Of a DNA stretch of 64,000 nt, positions 9,345-18,771 are shown in pieces (positions within the stretch are counted from its first letter, which is position 1; each line of letters begins with the position of its first letter). Source of the DNA: Pseudomonas chlororaphis (GTDB taxonomy: Bacteria; Pseudomonadota; Gammaproteobacteria; Pseudomonadales; Pseudomonadaceae); the NCBI RefSeq assembly GCF_000783395.1, contig NZ_JSFK01000015.1, positions 88,232 through 152,231 on the forward strand, written 5' to 3'. A program made the position numbers and the translations under genes. A model generated the notes under the pieces. It saw only the letters and a program-made list of their open reading frames with translations, was not told the DNA's origin and did no database searches.

Positions 9345-10006
9345 AGATGTATCTGCTGGGGGCCGCCAACCCGGAAGCGGTGCGCATGCTGCACGCCGTC
9401 AAGCGCAGCACGCCGAACATCGAGTTCGCCTTCCTCGACAACGATCCGCGCAAGCACGGCACGCTGTTTTACGGGGTGCCGGTGCTTGGTGGTTGCGAGC
9501 TAGTCGGCGAACTCAATGGCGAGGACGTGCGCTTCGTCAATCTGATCACCGGCAGTACCCGGTTACGCTACGAAACCACCTGTCAGTTGGTGGATGCCGG
9601 TGCACGCCTTGGCCAGTTCGTTCATCCGGGGATCGACCTGAGCATGATCCGCATGGGGCAGGGCAGTTATCTGCAGGAAGGCGTGCTGATGCAGGCTGAA
9701 GTGACATTGGGCGACAACACCAGCATCAGCGCCGGCAGTGTTGTGGGGCATGAAGGGCAGATCGGCCACTCGGTGTTCATGGCACCGGGCGTGTGCATCG
9801 CCGGTTGCGTGGAAATCGGTGACGGGACCTTTATCGGCACCAACGCCACGATCCTGCCGCGCCTGCGCATCGGTCGCTGGGTGACCATCGGCGCCGGTGC
9901 GGTAGTGACCAAAGATGTTCCGGATTTTTCGGTCGTGGTGGGCAATCCCGCCAGGATCATCAAGACCAATGCAGTGCCTTACCCGGATGCCAGGGTGTTC
10001 AGGTAA
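9341..10006 (+). CDS. NeuD/PglD-like sugar O/N-acyltransferase
   Basis: A 221-residue left-handed beta-helix acyltransferase. The N-terminal ~90 residues form the small Rossmann-like domain typical of NeuD/PglD (MYLLGAANPEAVRML, then FLDNDPRKHG). From about residue 100 hexapeptide repeats run through VTLGDNTSISAG and IGAGAVVTKDVPDFSVVVGNPAR. After the aminotransferase, N-acylation of the new amino sugar is the obvious role, as in the PglE/PglD pair. The start is a GTG in a GTGA overlap. A gap of 29 bases follows, the first break in the run of overlaps. Confidence 0.85.
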   Translation: MKMYLLGAANPEAVRMLHAVKRSTPNIEFAFLDNDPRKHGTLFYGVPVLGGCELVGELNGEDVRFVNLITGSTRLRYETTCQLVDAGARLGQFVHPGIDLSMIRMGQGSYLQEGVLMQAEVTLGDNTSISAGSVVGHEGQIGHSVFMAPGVCIAGCVEIGDGTFIGTNATILPRLRIGRWVTIGAGAVVTKDVPDFSVVVGNPARIIKTNAVPYPDARVFR

Positions 10007-10035
10007 GCCGTTTCCCGAATTTTTGGAGAGTTGCA

Positions 10036-10764
10036 ATGAATCCGCATGAACAGTTTCGCGAAGAAGTAAAAGCCAACATCGAAGGCCTGCAGAAAGACAA
10101 GGCCTTGCAGACCGAGTCCCTGGACTGGGTCGGCACCACGGCCAGACACAAGTACACCTACAACTTCAGCTGGATGGGCCGGCCGATCATTCAGTTCCCG
10201 CAGGACATGGTCGCGATGCAGGAAATCATCTGGAACCTGCGTCCGGATGTGATCGTCGAGACGGGTATCGCGCACGGCGGTTCGCTGGTGTTCTACGCCT
10301 CGATCCTGGAACTGATCGGGCATGGCGAAGTACTGGGTATCGACATTGATATTCGCGAGCACAACCGCGAAGCCATCGAAGCGCACCCGATGTTCAAACG
10401 CATCAGCATGATCCAGGGTTCGAGCATCGATAGCACCATCGTCGATCAAGTGCGCGAGCGCGTGCAGGGCAAAAAAGTGCTGGTGGTGCTGGACTCCAAC
10501 CACACCCACGAGCATGTCCTCGAAGAGCTGCGCCTGTATGCACCTTTGGTTTCAGTGGGCAGCTATTGCGTGGTCATGGACACCGTGGTCGAAGACATGC
10601 CGGCCGATGCGTTCCCGGATCGTCCGTGGGGCAAGGGTGACAACCCGAAAACCGCGGTGTGGGCTTACCTGGAAGAGAATCGCGATTTCGAGATCGATCA
10701 GGCGATTCACAGCAAATTGCTGATCACAGTCGCGCCGGATGGTTATCTGCGTCGCGTGCGTTAA
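10036..10764 (+). CDS. CmcI-like (cephalosporin hydroxylase family) methyltransferase
   Basis: A 242-residue protein of the CmcI/RhlI-type SAM methyltransferase family, which despite its name includes sugar O-methyltransferases. The SAM-binding loop is VETGIAHGGSLVFYAS near residue 75, followed by EVLGIDIDIREHN. VLVVLDSNHTHEHVLEEL supplies the acidic/His metal-site region typical of the family. GGAGAG precedes the ATG by 6 bases. Between sugar-building genes and a glycosyltransferase, O-methylation of the flagellin glycan is the best guess. Confidence 0.8.
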   Translation: MNPHEQFREEVKANIEGLQKDKALQTESLDWVGTTARHKYTYNFSWMGRPIIQFPQDMVAMQEIIWNLRPDVIVETGIAHGGSLVFYASILELIGHGEVLGIDIDIREHNREAIEAHPMFKRISMIQGSSIDSTIVDQVRERVQGKKVLVVLDSNHTHEHVLEELRLYAPLVSVGSYCVVMDTVVEDMPADAFPDRPWGKGDNPKTAVWAYLEENRDFEIDQAIHSKLLITVAPDGYLRRVR

Positions 10765-10814
10765 TCGACACAACAACGATGGGTTTTCGGCGACGCGCCG
10801 TTTGTGGGGAATAT

Positions 10815-13739
10815 ATGCAAGGCAAGAACACTTCTGTAACCGATCAGGCACTCAACGAACAGTTGACCGTTGTGCTGATCTCCCACGAACGCCCGGCGTT
10901 TTTGCGTAGAGCCATTCGCTTCTACAGCAGCTTGCCGTGCAGGATTCTGGTGCTGGATTCGTCGGCGGTGGCGCTGACGGGTATCCCTGCCGAATTCACC
11001 CACGTGGATTATCAGCATTTGCCGCAGTTCGGCTACTGGGGCATTCGCGCCAAGCTGGCTTACGGTGTCGAGCAGTTGCAAACGCCTTACATGGTGTTTG
11101 CCGCCGACGATGACTTCCTTGTGCATGATGCCCTGCACGAAGCCGTGGCATTCATGGAGGCCAACCCCGATTACAGCCTGTGCCATGGCTACAGCCTGAT
11201 GTATCTGGCAATGGCCAACAGCGTCAATTACTACCGTCGTGACAAGAAAGTCTGCGAAGACTACTCCGCCGATCAGGCCGAAGAGCGTTTGCTCGATTAC
11301 ATGCATCAGTACCTGCCGCCGTTCTATGCCGTGCAGCGTACGGCGATCTTGCGCGACTGGTACGCAGCCATGCCGCAAGACACGATCTTCCAGTGGCAGG
11401 AAGTCGGTCACACCTTTTACATGCTGGCCCGGGGCAAGGTGCGGATTCTGCCGATTCCTTATGTCGTGCGCGAAATCAACTATGGCCAGTCCGATCACAA
11501 CACCGAGATCTATCACACGCTGGCCTATATGGACGCCAAGAGCGTGGCCGGACGTGAGGCGTTTGCCGAATTCCTGGCGGGGTTGCCGACCCAGCTCCAG
11601 CATCAGGATCCACAGCAGGGCAAACAGTTTGCTCTGAAGAGTTTTGCCACGCTCGCCGACAGCCTGAAGAACTATCGGGCACTCACCGCCGAGTTGATTT
11701 TCGAGTCGACCTGGGTCGATATCGCGACGGACCCGCAGCGTCGATTCGGTCCGAAGCAATACGTGGAAATGCCGTTCTACAATCAGGTGTTTTTCGATCA
11801 ACTGACGCAATTCGAGTTTCTGTTGCACGCGATGCCTGCCGGACGCGTTCAGCTCCAGGAACTGGAAGGTATCTGGGCCCGCCAGCAGAGCCTTATGCTG
11901 GAACGCAACAATGACACCCCGCAAAGCGTGCTCGACCGCTTGTGGCAGGCGCACGACGCCAACGTGTTCAATCGCGCGGTGATCAAGCAACTGATTGCGC
12001 AATTGCAACCGCTGGACGAGGAAGGCGACGTGCCCGTGCTGCGCGACTGGGTCGCGCGTCTGGACACGGTATTGCTCGAAGGTCATCAGCCGACATTCGC
12101 CAAGATGCTCACCGGCCGACTGCTCGAGTGGCTCGCGGCACGTGAGCCGGATACCGAGCAGGCCGCGGCGGTCGCCGGTCACCTGGCAGACAATGCCGGT
12201 GGACCGCAGTTCGGCATTTTCCTGCTCGATCTGGACAACGACATCGACAAGTTGCAGATCACTCTGGACAGCTTGCTCGAAGGTCACAGCAAAGCCTTCA
12301 AGGTTGTGGTCTTCACCACGGGCGAACCGCCGGCTGCAACCACTGCACAAAATACCCTGCACTTTGTGCGCGTGACCCAAAGCAACTTCGTCGACAAGCT
12401 CAACCAGAGCGTTAATCAATCGACCAGCGACTGGCTGCTGCTGGCTGAGGCGGGTGAAGAGTTCACGGCGGCCGGCCTGCTGCGGGCCAGCCTCGAACTG
12501 ATGGCTGCGCCGGGTGTGCGTGCGGTTGCCACCGATGAAATTCAGCGCCAGGAAAATGGTGCGCTGGTGGATATGTTCCGCCCGGGCTTCAACCTCGATC
12601 TGCTGCAGAGCGTTCCGTCACTGATGGCGCGGCACTGGTTGATTCGTCGCGAAGTGCTGACGGGGCTTGGTGGTTATCAGGCCGATTTCAGCAAGGCGCT
12701 GGAACTGGATGTGCTGCTGCGCATCATCGAGCAGGGTGGCCTCGACGGCCTCGCCCATCTCGATGAGCCATTGCTGATCACCCGGGCGCCGGAGCTGGCA
12801 GAAAATCCTCACGAGCGTCAGGCGCTGCTGCGGCACTTGGGCAATCGTGGTTACAAGGCTCAGGTCACCTCCACGCAGCCTGGCACCTGGCAGATCGACT
12901 ATCGCCATGTCGAGCGACCGCTGGTCTCGGTGATCGTGCCCGCTGGCGACGATCTTGGCGCATTGCAACGCTGCCTGGACGCCGTGCTGCTCAGAACCCG
13001 TTACACCCGCTATGAGTTGTTGGTGGCGGTCAACCCGAATCAGTCGGCCGAGATCAATGACTGGCTGGGAACGCAGCGCAACGCCAAAGTGCGGGTGCTG
13101 CATGCCGATCGTCCGCTTGCCCCGGTGGCGCTGTACAACGCGGCCAGCCAAGAGGCGCAGGGCGAATATCTGGTGCTGCTGGCCAGCGACAGTGAAGTGG
13201 TCAACCCGAACTGGATCGAGTCGTTGCTCAATCACGCCCAGCGTCCTGAGGTCGGCATCGTCGGTGCCAAACTGGTGGACCGCGACGGCAAGATCGCCCA
13301 GGCAGGTTTGATTCTCGGGTTGAACGACGGGGTGGCTTCGGCCTTCATCGGCGAGAAACACACTAACGAGGGTTACATGCAGCGCCTGGCGGTCGAGCAG
13401 AACTATTCGGCGGTATCGCGGGTGTGCCTGATGGTGCGCAAAGAATTGTTCAACGCACTGGGTGGCCTGGACGAAGTGACCTTCGCCGACGGCTTCAGCG
13501 ACGTTGATCTGTGTCTCAAGGCCGGGCAGGCCGGTTACCTCACCGTGTGGACGCCGCTGGTGCAGGTGTTGCACACCGGCGAGTTGCCGCAAACCCCTGA
13601 AGCATTGGCCGCATTGCGTGAGAAGTGGAGCGCGGCCTTTGCTCAGGATCCGGCGTACAACGCCAACCTGGCGCTGACCGGCAAAGGTTTTACCCTGGGC
13701 GAAAGTGCCCCGATCAATTGGGCGCAATTGCTCGGCTAA
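10815..13739 (+). CDS. fgt2: Second giant glycosyltransferase, Fgt2-like
   Basis: This 974-residue protein is the probable partner of the fgt1-like enzyme in building the flagellin glycan. The N-terminal module (LTVVLISHERPAFLRRAIRF, near residue 17, with AADDDF near 97) belongs to a TIGR00180-type glycosyltransferase group. A degenerate GT2-like segment begins near residue 463 and a clear GT2 domain at about 697 (PLVSVIVPAGDD). That last domain is closely related to the third domain of the protein at 760: both have LLNHAQRPEVG, VGAKL and CLMVRKE/CLMVRKS blocks. The frame is open upstream, but the ATG at 10815 has a GTGGGGA ribosome-binding site and gives the usual N-terminus. P. syringae Fgt2 is the nearest named relative. 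Confidence 0.8.
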   Translation: MQGKNTSVTDQALNEQLTVVLISHERPAFLRRAIRFYSSLPCRILVLDSSAVALTGIPAEFTHVDYQHLPQFGYWGIRAKLAYGVEQLQTPYMVFAADDDFLVHDALHEAVAFMEANPDYSLCHGYSLMYLAMANSVNYYRRDKKVCEDYSADQAEERLLDYMHQYLPPFYAVQRTAILRDWYAAMPQDTIFQWQEVGHTFYMLARGKVRILPIPYVVREINYGQSDHNTEIYHTLAYMDAKSVAGREAFAEFLAGLPTQLQHQDPQQGKQFALKSFATLADSLKNYRALTAELIFESTWVDIATDPQRRFGPKQYVEMPFYNQVFFDQLTQFEFLLHAMPAGRVQLQELEGIWARQQSLMLERNNDTPQSVLDRLWQAHDANVFNRAVIKQLIAQLQPLDEEGDVPVLRDWVARLDTVLLEGHQPTFAKMLTGRLLEWLAAREPDTEQAAAVAGHLADNAGGPQFGIFLLDLDNDIDKLQITLDSLLEGHSKAFKVVVFTTGEPPAATTAQNTLHFVRVTQSNFVDKLNQSVNQSTSDWLLLAEAGEEFTAAGLLRASLELMAAPGVRAVATDEIQRQENGALVDMFRPGFNLDLLQSVPSLMARHWLIRREVLTGLGGYQADFSKALELDVLLRIIEQGGLDGLAHLDEPLLITRAPELAENPHERQALLRHLGNRGYKAQVTSTQPGTWQIDYRHVERPLVSVIVPAGDDLGALQRCLDAVLLRTRYTRYELLVAVNPNQSAEINDWLGTQRNAKVRVLHADRPLAPVALYNAASQEAQGEYLVLLASDSEVVNPNWIESLLNHAQRPEVGIVGAKLVDRDGKIAQAGLILGLNDGVASAFIGEKHTNEGYMQRLAVEQNYSAVSRVCLMVRKELFNALGGLDEVTFADGFSDVDLCLKAGQAGYLTVWTPLVQVLHTGELPQTPEALAALREKWSAAFAQDPAYNANLALTGKGFTLGESAPINWAQLLG

Positions 13740-13769
13740 GCCTGGCGAACAGGACACAGGAATTCAGAC

Positions 13770-14771
13770 ATGTTCAACGGTAAATCGATTTTCATCTCCG
13801 GCGGCACCGGCTCGTTCGGGCGCAAATTCATCGCCCGTCTGCTGGAGCAATACCAGCCCAAGCGCGTGGTGGTGTTTTCCCGTGACGAACTGAAGCAGTA
13901 TGAGATGCAGCAGACGTTCAATGCGCCGTGCATGCGTTACTTCATCGGTGACGTGCGCGATGCTGATCGGCTGCGGCAGGCCATGCGCGGCATTGACTAC
14001 GTGGTGCATGCCGCCGCGTTGAAGCAGGTGCCGGCGGCGGAATACAACCCGACCGAATGCATCCGTACCAACGTCAATGGCGCGGAAAACATCATCGCCG
14101 CTGCCATCGATAACGGCGTGAAAAAAGTCGTGGCACTGTCGACCGACAAGGCGGCCAGCCCGATCAACCTGTACGGCGCGACCAAGTTGCTCTCGGACAA
14201 GTTGTTCGTCGCCGCCAACAACATTGCCGGCGAGCAGCCAACCCGGTTTGCCGTGGTGCGCTACGGCAACGTGGCCGGCTCGCGTGGCTCGGTGGTGCCG
14301 TTCTTCAGCAAGCTGATCGCCGACGGTGCTACGGAGTTGCCGATCACCGACGAGCGCATGACGCGGTTCTGGATCACCCTCGACCATGGCGTGCAATTTG
14401 TCCTCGACAGCTTTGCGCGGATGCACGGTGGTGAAGTGTTCGTGCCGAAGATTCCGTCGATCCGTATCGTCGATCTGGCGCGGGGCATGGCCGGACAGCT
14501 GCCGCACAAGAACGTCGGCATTCGTCCCGGCGAGAAGCTGCATGAGTTGATGGTGCCGCTGGACGATGCGCGGATGACCCTGGAGTTTGAGGATCACTAC
14601 ACCATCCAGCCATCGATCCGCTTCACCAGCGTCGATGTCGATTTTGCCGTCGACAAGCTCGGCGAGCAGGGGCGTGCCGTGAGCGAAGATTTCGAATACC
14701 GCTCCGACACCAACCCGCACTTCCTCTCGGTCGGGCAGATCACTGACCTGCACGCGAAGCTCTCGGTATGA
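13770..14771 (+). CDS. pseB: UDP-N-acetylglucosamine 4,6-dehydratase (inverting)
   Basis: First enzyme of pseudaminic acid synthesis: it dehydrates UDP-GlcNAc and inverts C5. The 333-residue length is typical of PseB. The nucleotide-binding loop GGTGSFG is at residues 11-17. The catalytic region STDKAASPINLYGATK contains the Asp-Lys pair and the Tyr/Lys of the FlaA1/PseB family. The ATG lies 30 bases after the fgt2-like gene, and the stop overlaps pseC. Together with pseC, pseF, pseGH and pseI downstream the assignment is secure. Confidence 0.95.
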   Translation: MFNGKSIFISGGTGSFGRKFIARLLEQYQPKRVVVFSRDELKQYEMQQTFNAPCMRYFIGDVRDADRLRQAMRGIDYVVHAAALKQVPAAEYNPTECIRTNVNGAENIIAAAIDNGVKKVVALSTDKAASPINLYGATKLLSDKLFVAANNIAGEQPTRFAVVRYGNVAGSRGSVVPFFSKLIADGATELPITDERMTRFWITLDHGVQFVLDSFARMHGGEVFVPKIPSIRIVDLARGMAGQLPHKNVGIRPGEKLHELMVPLDDARMTLEFEDHYTIQPSIRFTSVDVDFAVDKLGEQGRAVSEDFEYRSDTNPHFLSVGQITDLHAKLSV

Positions 14772-15925
14772 TTCCCTACGGTCGGCAAAGCCTTGATCAG
14801 GCAGACATCGACGCGGTTGTCGAGGTGCTGCAATCGGACTGGCTGACCCAAGGGCCGACCATCGAGCGCTTCGAGCAGGCGATGGCCGAACGTTGCCAGG
14901 CGGACTTCGCCGTCGCGGTGTGCAACGCCACGGCGGCGCTGCACATCGCCTGCCTGGCCGCGGGCCTGGGGCCGGGCGATCGTTTGTGGACAACCCCGAA
15001 CACCTTTCTCGCCTCGGCCAATTGCGGGCGTTATTGCGGCGCCGAGGTCGATTTCGTTGACATCGATCCGCTGACCTGGAACCTCGATGCCTTCGCCCTC
15101 GAAGCGAAACTCGATCAGGCCGAACAGGACGGCAACCTGCCGAAAGTGCTGGTGGCGGTGGCGTTCTCCGGGCAGAGCTGCGACATGCGCCGCATTGCCG
15201 AATTGGCCGAGCGCTACAACTTCACGATCATCGAAGATGCGTCTCACGCGGTCGGTGCGTCCTATGCAGGACGTCCGGTCGGCTGCGGCCAATTTTCGGC
15301 GATGACGGTGTTCAGTTTCCACCCGGTAAAGATCATCACCAGCGCCGAGGGCGGTATGGTCTTGACCAACCGCCCGCAACTGGCCGAGCGCCTGCAACGC
15401 CTGCGCAGCCACGGCATGACCCGCGATCCGCAGCAGATGACCGAGCCGAGCCACGGCCCATGGTATTACCAGCAGATCGAGCTGGGCTTCAATTATCGGA
15501 TCACTGATCTGCAAGCCGCGCTGGGTTTGTCGCAACTGAGCAAACTCGACGACTTCATCGCCCGGCGTCGCGAACTGGCGGCGCGTTACGATCGCCTGCT
15601 GGCGTATTTGCCGGTGACGTTGCCCAATCCTCAGCCTGAGGCAGAGTCGGCTTGGCATCTGTATGTGATTCGCTTGCAGACCGATCGCATCGGCCTCACG
15701 CACCGGCAGGTCTTCGAAGGCTTGCGTGCGGCGGGTATCGGCGTGAACCTGCACTATATTCCCGTGCATCTGCAGCCTTACTATCGCGACCTGGGCTTCG
15801 CCGAGGGCGATTTCCCCGAAGCCGAGCGTTATTACGCCGAGGCGATCAGCCTGCCGCTGTTTCCGCTGTTGAGCGATGAACAACAGGATTACGTGGTCGA
15901 GCAATTGCGTCGGCTGACCGAATAA
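14768..15925 (+). CDS. pseC: UDP-4-amino-4,6-dideoxy-N-acetyl-beta-L-altrosamine transaminase
   Basis: PLP aminotransferase that aminates C4 of the PseB product using glutamate. 385 residues. The PLP lysine is K188 in SFHPVKIITSAEGG, and EDASHAVGASY provides the ring-nitrogen aspartate. The N-terminus MIPYGRQSLDQADIDAVVEV is the standard PseC start. It overlaps pseB by 4 bases (ATGA). It differs clearly from the aminotransferase at 8223, so the island encodes two separate amino-sugar routes. Confidence 0.95.
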   Translation: MIPYGRQSLDQADIDAVVEVLQSDWLTQGPTIERFEQAMAERCQADFAVAVCNATAALHIACLAAGLGPGDRLWTTPNTFLASANCGRYCGAEVDFVDIDPLTWNLDAFALEAKLDQAEQDGNLPKVLVAVAFSGQSCDMRRIAELAERYNFTIIEDASHAVGASYAGRPVGCGQFSAMTVFSFHPVKIITSAEGGMVLTNRPQLAERLQRLRSHGMTRDPQQMTEPSHGPWYYQQIELGFNYRITDLQAALGLSQLSKLDDFIARRRELAARYDRLLAYLPVTLPNPQPEAESAWHLYVIRLQTDRIGLTHRQVFEGLRAAGIGVNLHYIPVHLQPYYRDLGFAEGDFPEAERYYAEAISLPLFPLLSDEQQDYVVEQLRRLTE

Positions 15926-15956
15926 CTGCCGCTGTGGCACCGGATGGGTATCTGCA

Positions 15957-16577
15957 ATGCGTCCTTTGAGTGAGCAGGAACAGTTCTGGCAGGGCGACTT
16001 CGGTAACCAGTACTTCGAGCGCAATGTGGGGCAACCGCTGGTGGCGGCGAACCTGGCGTTGTTTGCCAAAGCGCTGAGCCGCACCGCAGGTATCGAGAGT
16101 CTGGTCGAGCTGGGCACCAACGCCGGCAACAATTTGCAGGCGTTGCATCAACTGCTGCCACGCTGCGAGCTGTTCGGTGTCGAGATCAACGACAACGCCT
16201 GTGCTCAGGCACGGACGTTGGGCATTGCCCGGATCTGGCAGGGCTCGCTGTTCGATTTTCCGCGTGAACGCCGCTACGACCTGACATTGAGCAAAGGCGT
16301 GCTGATCCACTTGGCCCCGGAGCTGTTGCCGACGGCTTATGCGCAGTTGTATGAGTTGAGTCAGCGCTACATCCTGATCGCCGAGTATTACAATCCAGCG
16401 CCGGTGGAAGTGTCTTATCGTGGCAACAGCGGCAAGCTGTTCAAGCGTGATTTCGCCGGCGAAATGCTTGATCGTTATGCGGATCTGCAACTGCTGGATT
16501 ATGGTTTTGTCTATCACCGCGATCCGCAGTTTCCTGTGGACGATATCACTTGGTTTCTGCTGGAAAAACGCCCTTGA
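15957..16577 (+). CDS. Pseudaminic acid biosynthesis-associated methylase
   Basis: A 206-residue class I SAM methyltransferase of the type found inside pse clusters (TIGR03587-like). The N-terminus with QEQFWQGDFGNQYFERN and the SAM motif ESLVELGTNAGNNLQAL are characteristic, followed by LSKGVLIHLAPELL. It may methylate a pseudaminic acid derivative or its precursor; the substrate of this family is not firmly established. It lies 31 bases after pseC, and its stop overlaps the pseF start (TTGA). Confidence 0.85.
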   Translation: MRPLSEQEQFWQGDFGNQYFERNVGQPLVAANLALFAKALSRTAGIESLVELGTNAGNNLQALHQLLPRCELFGVEINDNACAQARTLGIARIWQGSLFDFPRERRYDLTLSKGVLIHLAPELLPTAYAQLYELSQRYILIAEYYNPAPVEVSYRGNSGKLFKRDFAGEMLDRYADLQLLDYGFVYHRDPQFPVDDITWFLLEKRP

Positions 16578-17269
16578 GCAACGTCGCAATTATCCCGGCC
16601 CGTGGTGGCAGCAAGCGCATCCCGCGCAAGAATCTCTTGCCGTTCGATGGCGTGCCGATGATTGTCCGTTCGATCCGCACCGCAATCGATTCCGGGTTGT
16701 TCGATCAGGTTGTGGTCAGCACCGACGATGCCGAGATTGCTGATCTGGCGCGAGCGCACGGCGCGCAGGTGCCCTTCATGCGTCCGGCGGCGCTGGCCGA
16801 TGACTACACCGGCACCGCGGCGGTGATCGTGCATGCCTTGCAGCAACTGCCGGCCTTCGATTACGCCTGTTGTGTGTATGCCACGGCGCCGCTGTTGCAG
16901 GCACGTTATCTGCGCCAGGGCATCGAGTTGCTGGAGCAACGCCCAGACAAGTCCTTCGCGTTCTCCGTGTGCGGGTTTGGTTTTCCGGTGCAGCGTGCAC
17001 TGACACTGGATGCGCAGGGCGCCTTGACTGCTTTGTATCCCGAATTTCGCGAGACTCGCTCCCAGGACCTGCCCGAAGCCTTTCAGGACGCCGGCCAGTT
17101 TTACTGGGGGCGCAGTGCAGCGTGGTTGTGTGGCGAAGTGCTCTATTCGCCAGCCAGTCTGCCGGTGATTCTGCCCCGGCATCTGGTCCAGGACATTGAC
17201 ACCCTTGAAGACTGGAAACGCGCCGAATACCTTTACGCCGCGCTCAAGGCCGGTGGAGAGCTGCAATGA
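16574..17269 (+). CDS. pseF: Pseudaminic acid cytidylyltransferase
   Basis: Activates pseudaminic acid with CTP to CMP-Pse, the donor for flagellin glycosylation. The CMP-sugar synthetase signature IIPARGGSKRIPRKN lies at the N-terminus. The product is 231 residues when started at the TTG at 16574. That start is preferred because it overlaps the previous stop as TTGA, matches the coupled layout of the operon and gives the standard N-terminus. An in-frame GTG 24 bases upstream is the alternative. The stop overlaps the pseGH start (ATGA). Confidence 0.93.
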   Translation: MSNVAIIPARGGSKRIPRKNLLPFDGVPMIVRSIRTAIDSGLFDQVVVSTDDAEIADLARAHGAQVPFMRPAALADDYTGTAAVIVHALQQLPAFDYACCVYATAPLLQARYLRQGIELLEQRPDKSFAFSVCGFGFPVQRALTLDAQGALTALYPEFRETRSQDLPEAFQDAGQFYWGRSAAWLCGEVLYSPASLPVILPRHLVQDIDTLEDWKRAEYLYAALKAGGELQ

Positions 17270-18771
17270 GAGTTTTGATTCGTGCCGACGCCTCGCCAAC
17301 CATTGGCAGCGGCCACATTGCTCGCTGCCTGACGCTGGCGCGAGTGTTGCGCGGGCAGGGCAGCCACGTCGCGTTTGCCTGCCGGCGTCTGCCGGGGCAT
17401 CGCCTTGATGCCTTGCGCGCCGAGGGCTTCGAGACGTTTGCGCTGCCTGAGCGCTATGCCGCTGAAGACCCGCAGCAAGCCATCGAATCGATGCTGCCGT
17501 GGCAGGCCGACATCGACGCGTTGGCGGCGGTGCTCGAGGGGCACGCCGAATTCGACTGGATCATCGTTGATCACTACGGCCTCGATCACCAATGGCAAAC
17601 GGCTGCTCGACAGTGGGCGCCACGGATTGCAGCAGTGGATGATCTTGCCTCGCGGCGCTACAGCGTCGACCTGTTGCTCAATCAGAACCTCTCGGGCCTG
17701 CACGAAAATTATCAGCCGCTGCTGCCTGAAGGATGCCGCACCTTGCTCGGCCCACGCTATGCCATGTTGCGTGAAGAATTCAGCTGCCCGGCCATCGTGA
17801 TCAAAGACCGGGCCCGACGCGTATTGGTCAACTTCGGCGGTTTCGATGCCGCGCAGCAAACCCATCACGCGATGCTCGCGCTGGCAGATTTTGCCGAGTT
17901 GCAGGTGGACTTCGTCGCTGGCGCCGACAATCCGGCATGGGTGCAGATGCAGGCCCTGGCCGAGACACGGCCGCACTGGCGTCTGCACAGTTTTGTCAGC
18001 GACTTCTACCAGCGCATGACCGAGGCTGATCTGTTTATCGGCGCCGGTGGCGGCACCAGTTGGGAGCGCGCGGCGCTGGGGTTGCCGACGATCTGCATCG
18101 CCGTGTCGAACAATCAGCAGGCCAACGGCGAAGTCATGGCCGCTGCTGGCGCGCATGTGTTCATGGGCGCCCGTGAGCAGGTCAGTGTCGAGCAGTTGCG
18201 CGACGCCATCGGCTTTGTCACCGGCAATCATTATTTGCGTCAGAGTCTGGCCGAGCGCTCGCGGCAACTGGTCGACGGGCGCGGTGCCGAGCGTGTCGCG
18301 GCGGCACTGGCCGGTGCCGTGCTGAAGGTGCGCGCGGCGACGCTGGACGATGCGCAGTTGCTGTTCGATGGGCGCAATGCCGAAACGGTACGGCGCTGGT
18401 CGCTGGACAGCGGCGTGATCGATTGGCCGCAGCATCTGAACTGGCTGACGGCGAGCTTGCGCAATCCGCAGCGCCTGCTGCTCATCGCCGAGGCGGACGA
18501 CGGCGCGGTCGGCGTTGTGCGTTATGACCTGCGCGGGTTTGAAGCCGAAGTCTCGATCTACTTGCTCGAGCGGCGGATGGGCCTGGGGTGGGGCAGGGCG
18601 CTGTTGGCCTGTGGCGAGGCATTTGTTGCCGCGCACTGGCCGCAGCTGCAGGTCATCACTGCTCAGGTGTTGCCTGACAACCGCCCCTCATTGAATGTGT
18701 TTCGTGACGCCGGGTTTACTCAAAGTGCCTGTGCGTTCACCCGTGTTTTGAAGGATCACCCGCATGACTAG
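17266..18771 (+). CDS. pseG: PseG-PseH fusion: UDP-sugar hydrolase and N-acetyltransferase
   Basis: One 501-residue chain carries two steps of pseudaminic acid synthesis. Residues 1 to about 345 are PseG, a GT-B-like hydrolase that removes UDP from 2,4-diacetamido-trideoxy-altropyranose; the loop RADASPTIGSGHIARC includes the catalytic His at residue 17, and FIGAGGGTSWERAALGLP is the nucleotide-binding motif. From about residue 348 (VRAATLDDAQLLFDGRN) a GNAT domain equals PseH, the 4-N-acetyltransferase, ending in LPDNRPSLNVFRDAGF. No separate pseH is seen, so the fusion completes the pathway. The two reactions are separated by no other step: PseH makes the substrate of PseG. Confidence 0.92.
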   Translation: MRVLIRADASPTIGSGHIARCLTLARVLRGQGSHVAFACRRLPGHRLDALRAEGFETFALPERYAAEDPQQAIESMLPWQADIDALAAVLEGHAEFDWIIVDHYGLDHQWQTAARQWAPRIAAVDDLASRRYSVDLLLNQNLSGLHENYQPLLPEGCRTLLGPRYAMLREEFSCPAIVIKDRARRVLVNFGGFDAAQQTHHAMLALADFAELQVDFVAGADNPAWVQMQALAETRPHWRLHSFVSDFYQRMTEADLFIGAGGGTSWERAALGLPTICIAVSNNQQANGEVMAAAGAHVFMGAREQVSVEQLRDAIGFVTGNHYLRQSLAERSRQLVDGRGAERVAAALAGAVLKVRAATLDDAQLLFDGRNAETVRRWSLDSGVIDWPQHLNWLTASLRNPQRLLLIAEADDGAVGVVRYDLRGFEAEVSIYLLERRMGLGWGRALLACGEAFVAAHWPQLQVITAQVLPDNRPSLNVFRDAGFTQSACAFTRVLKDHPHD

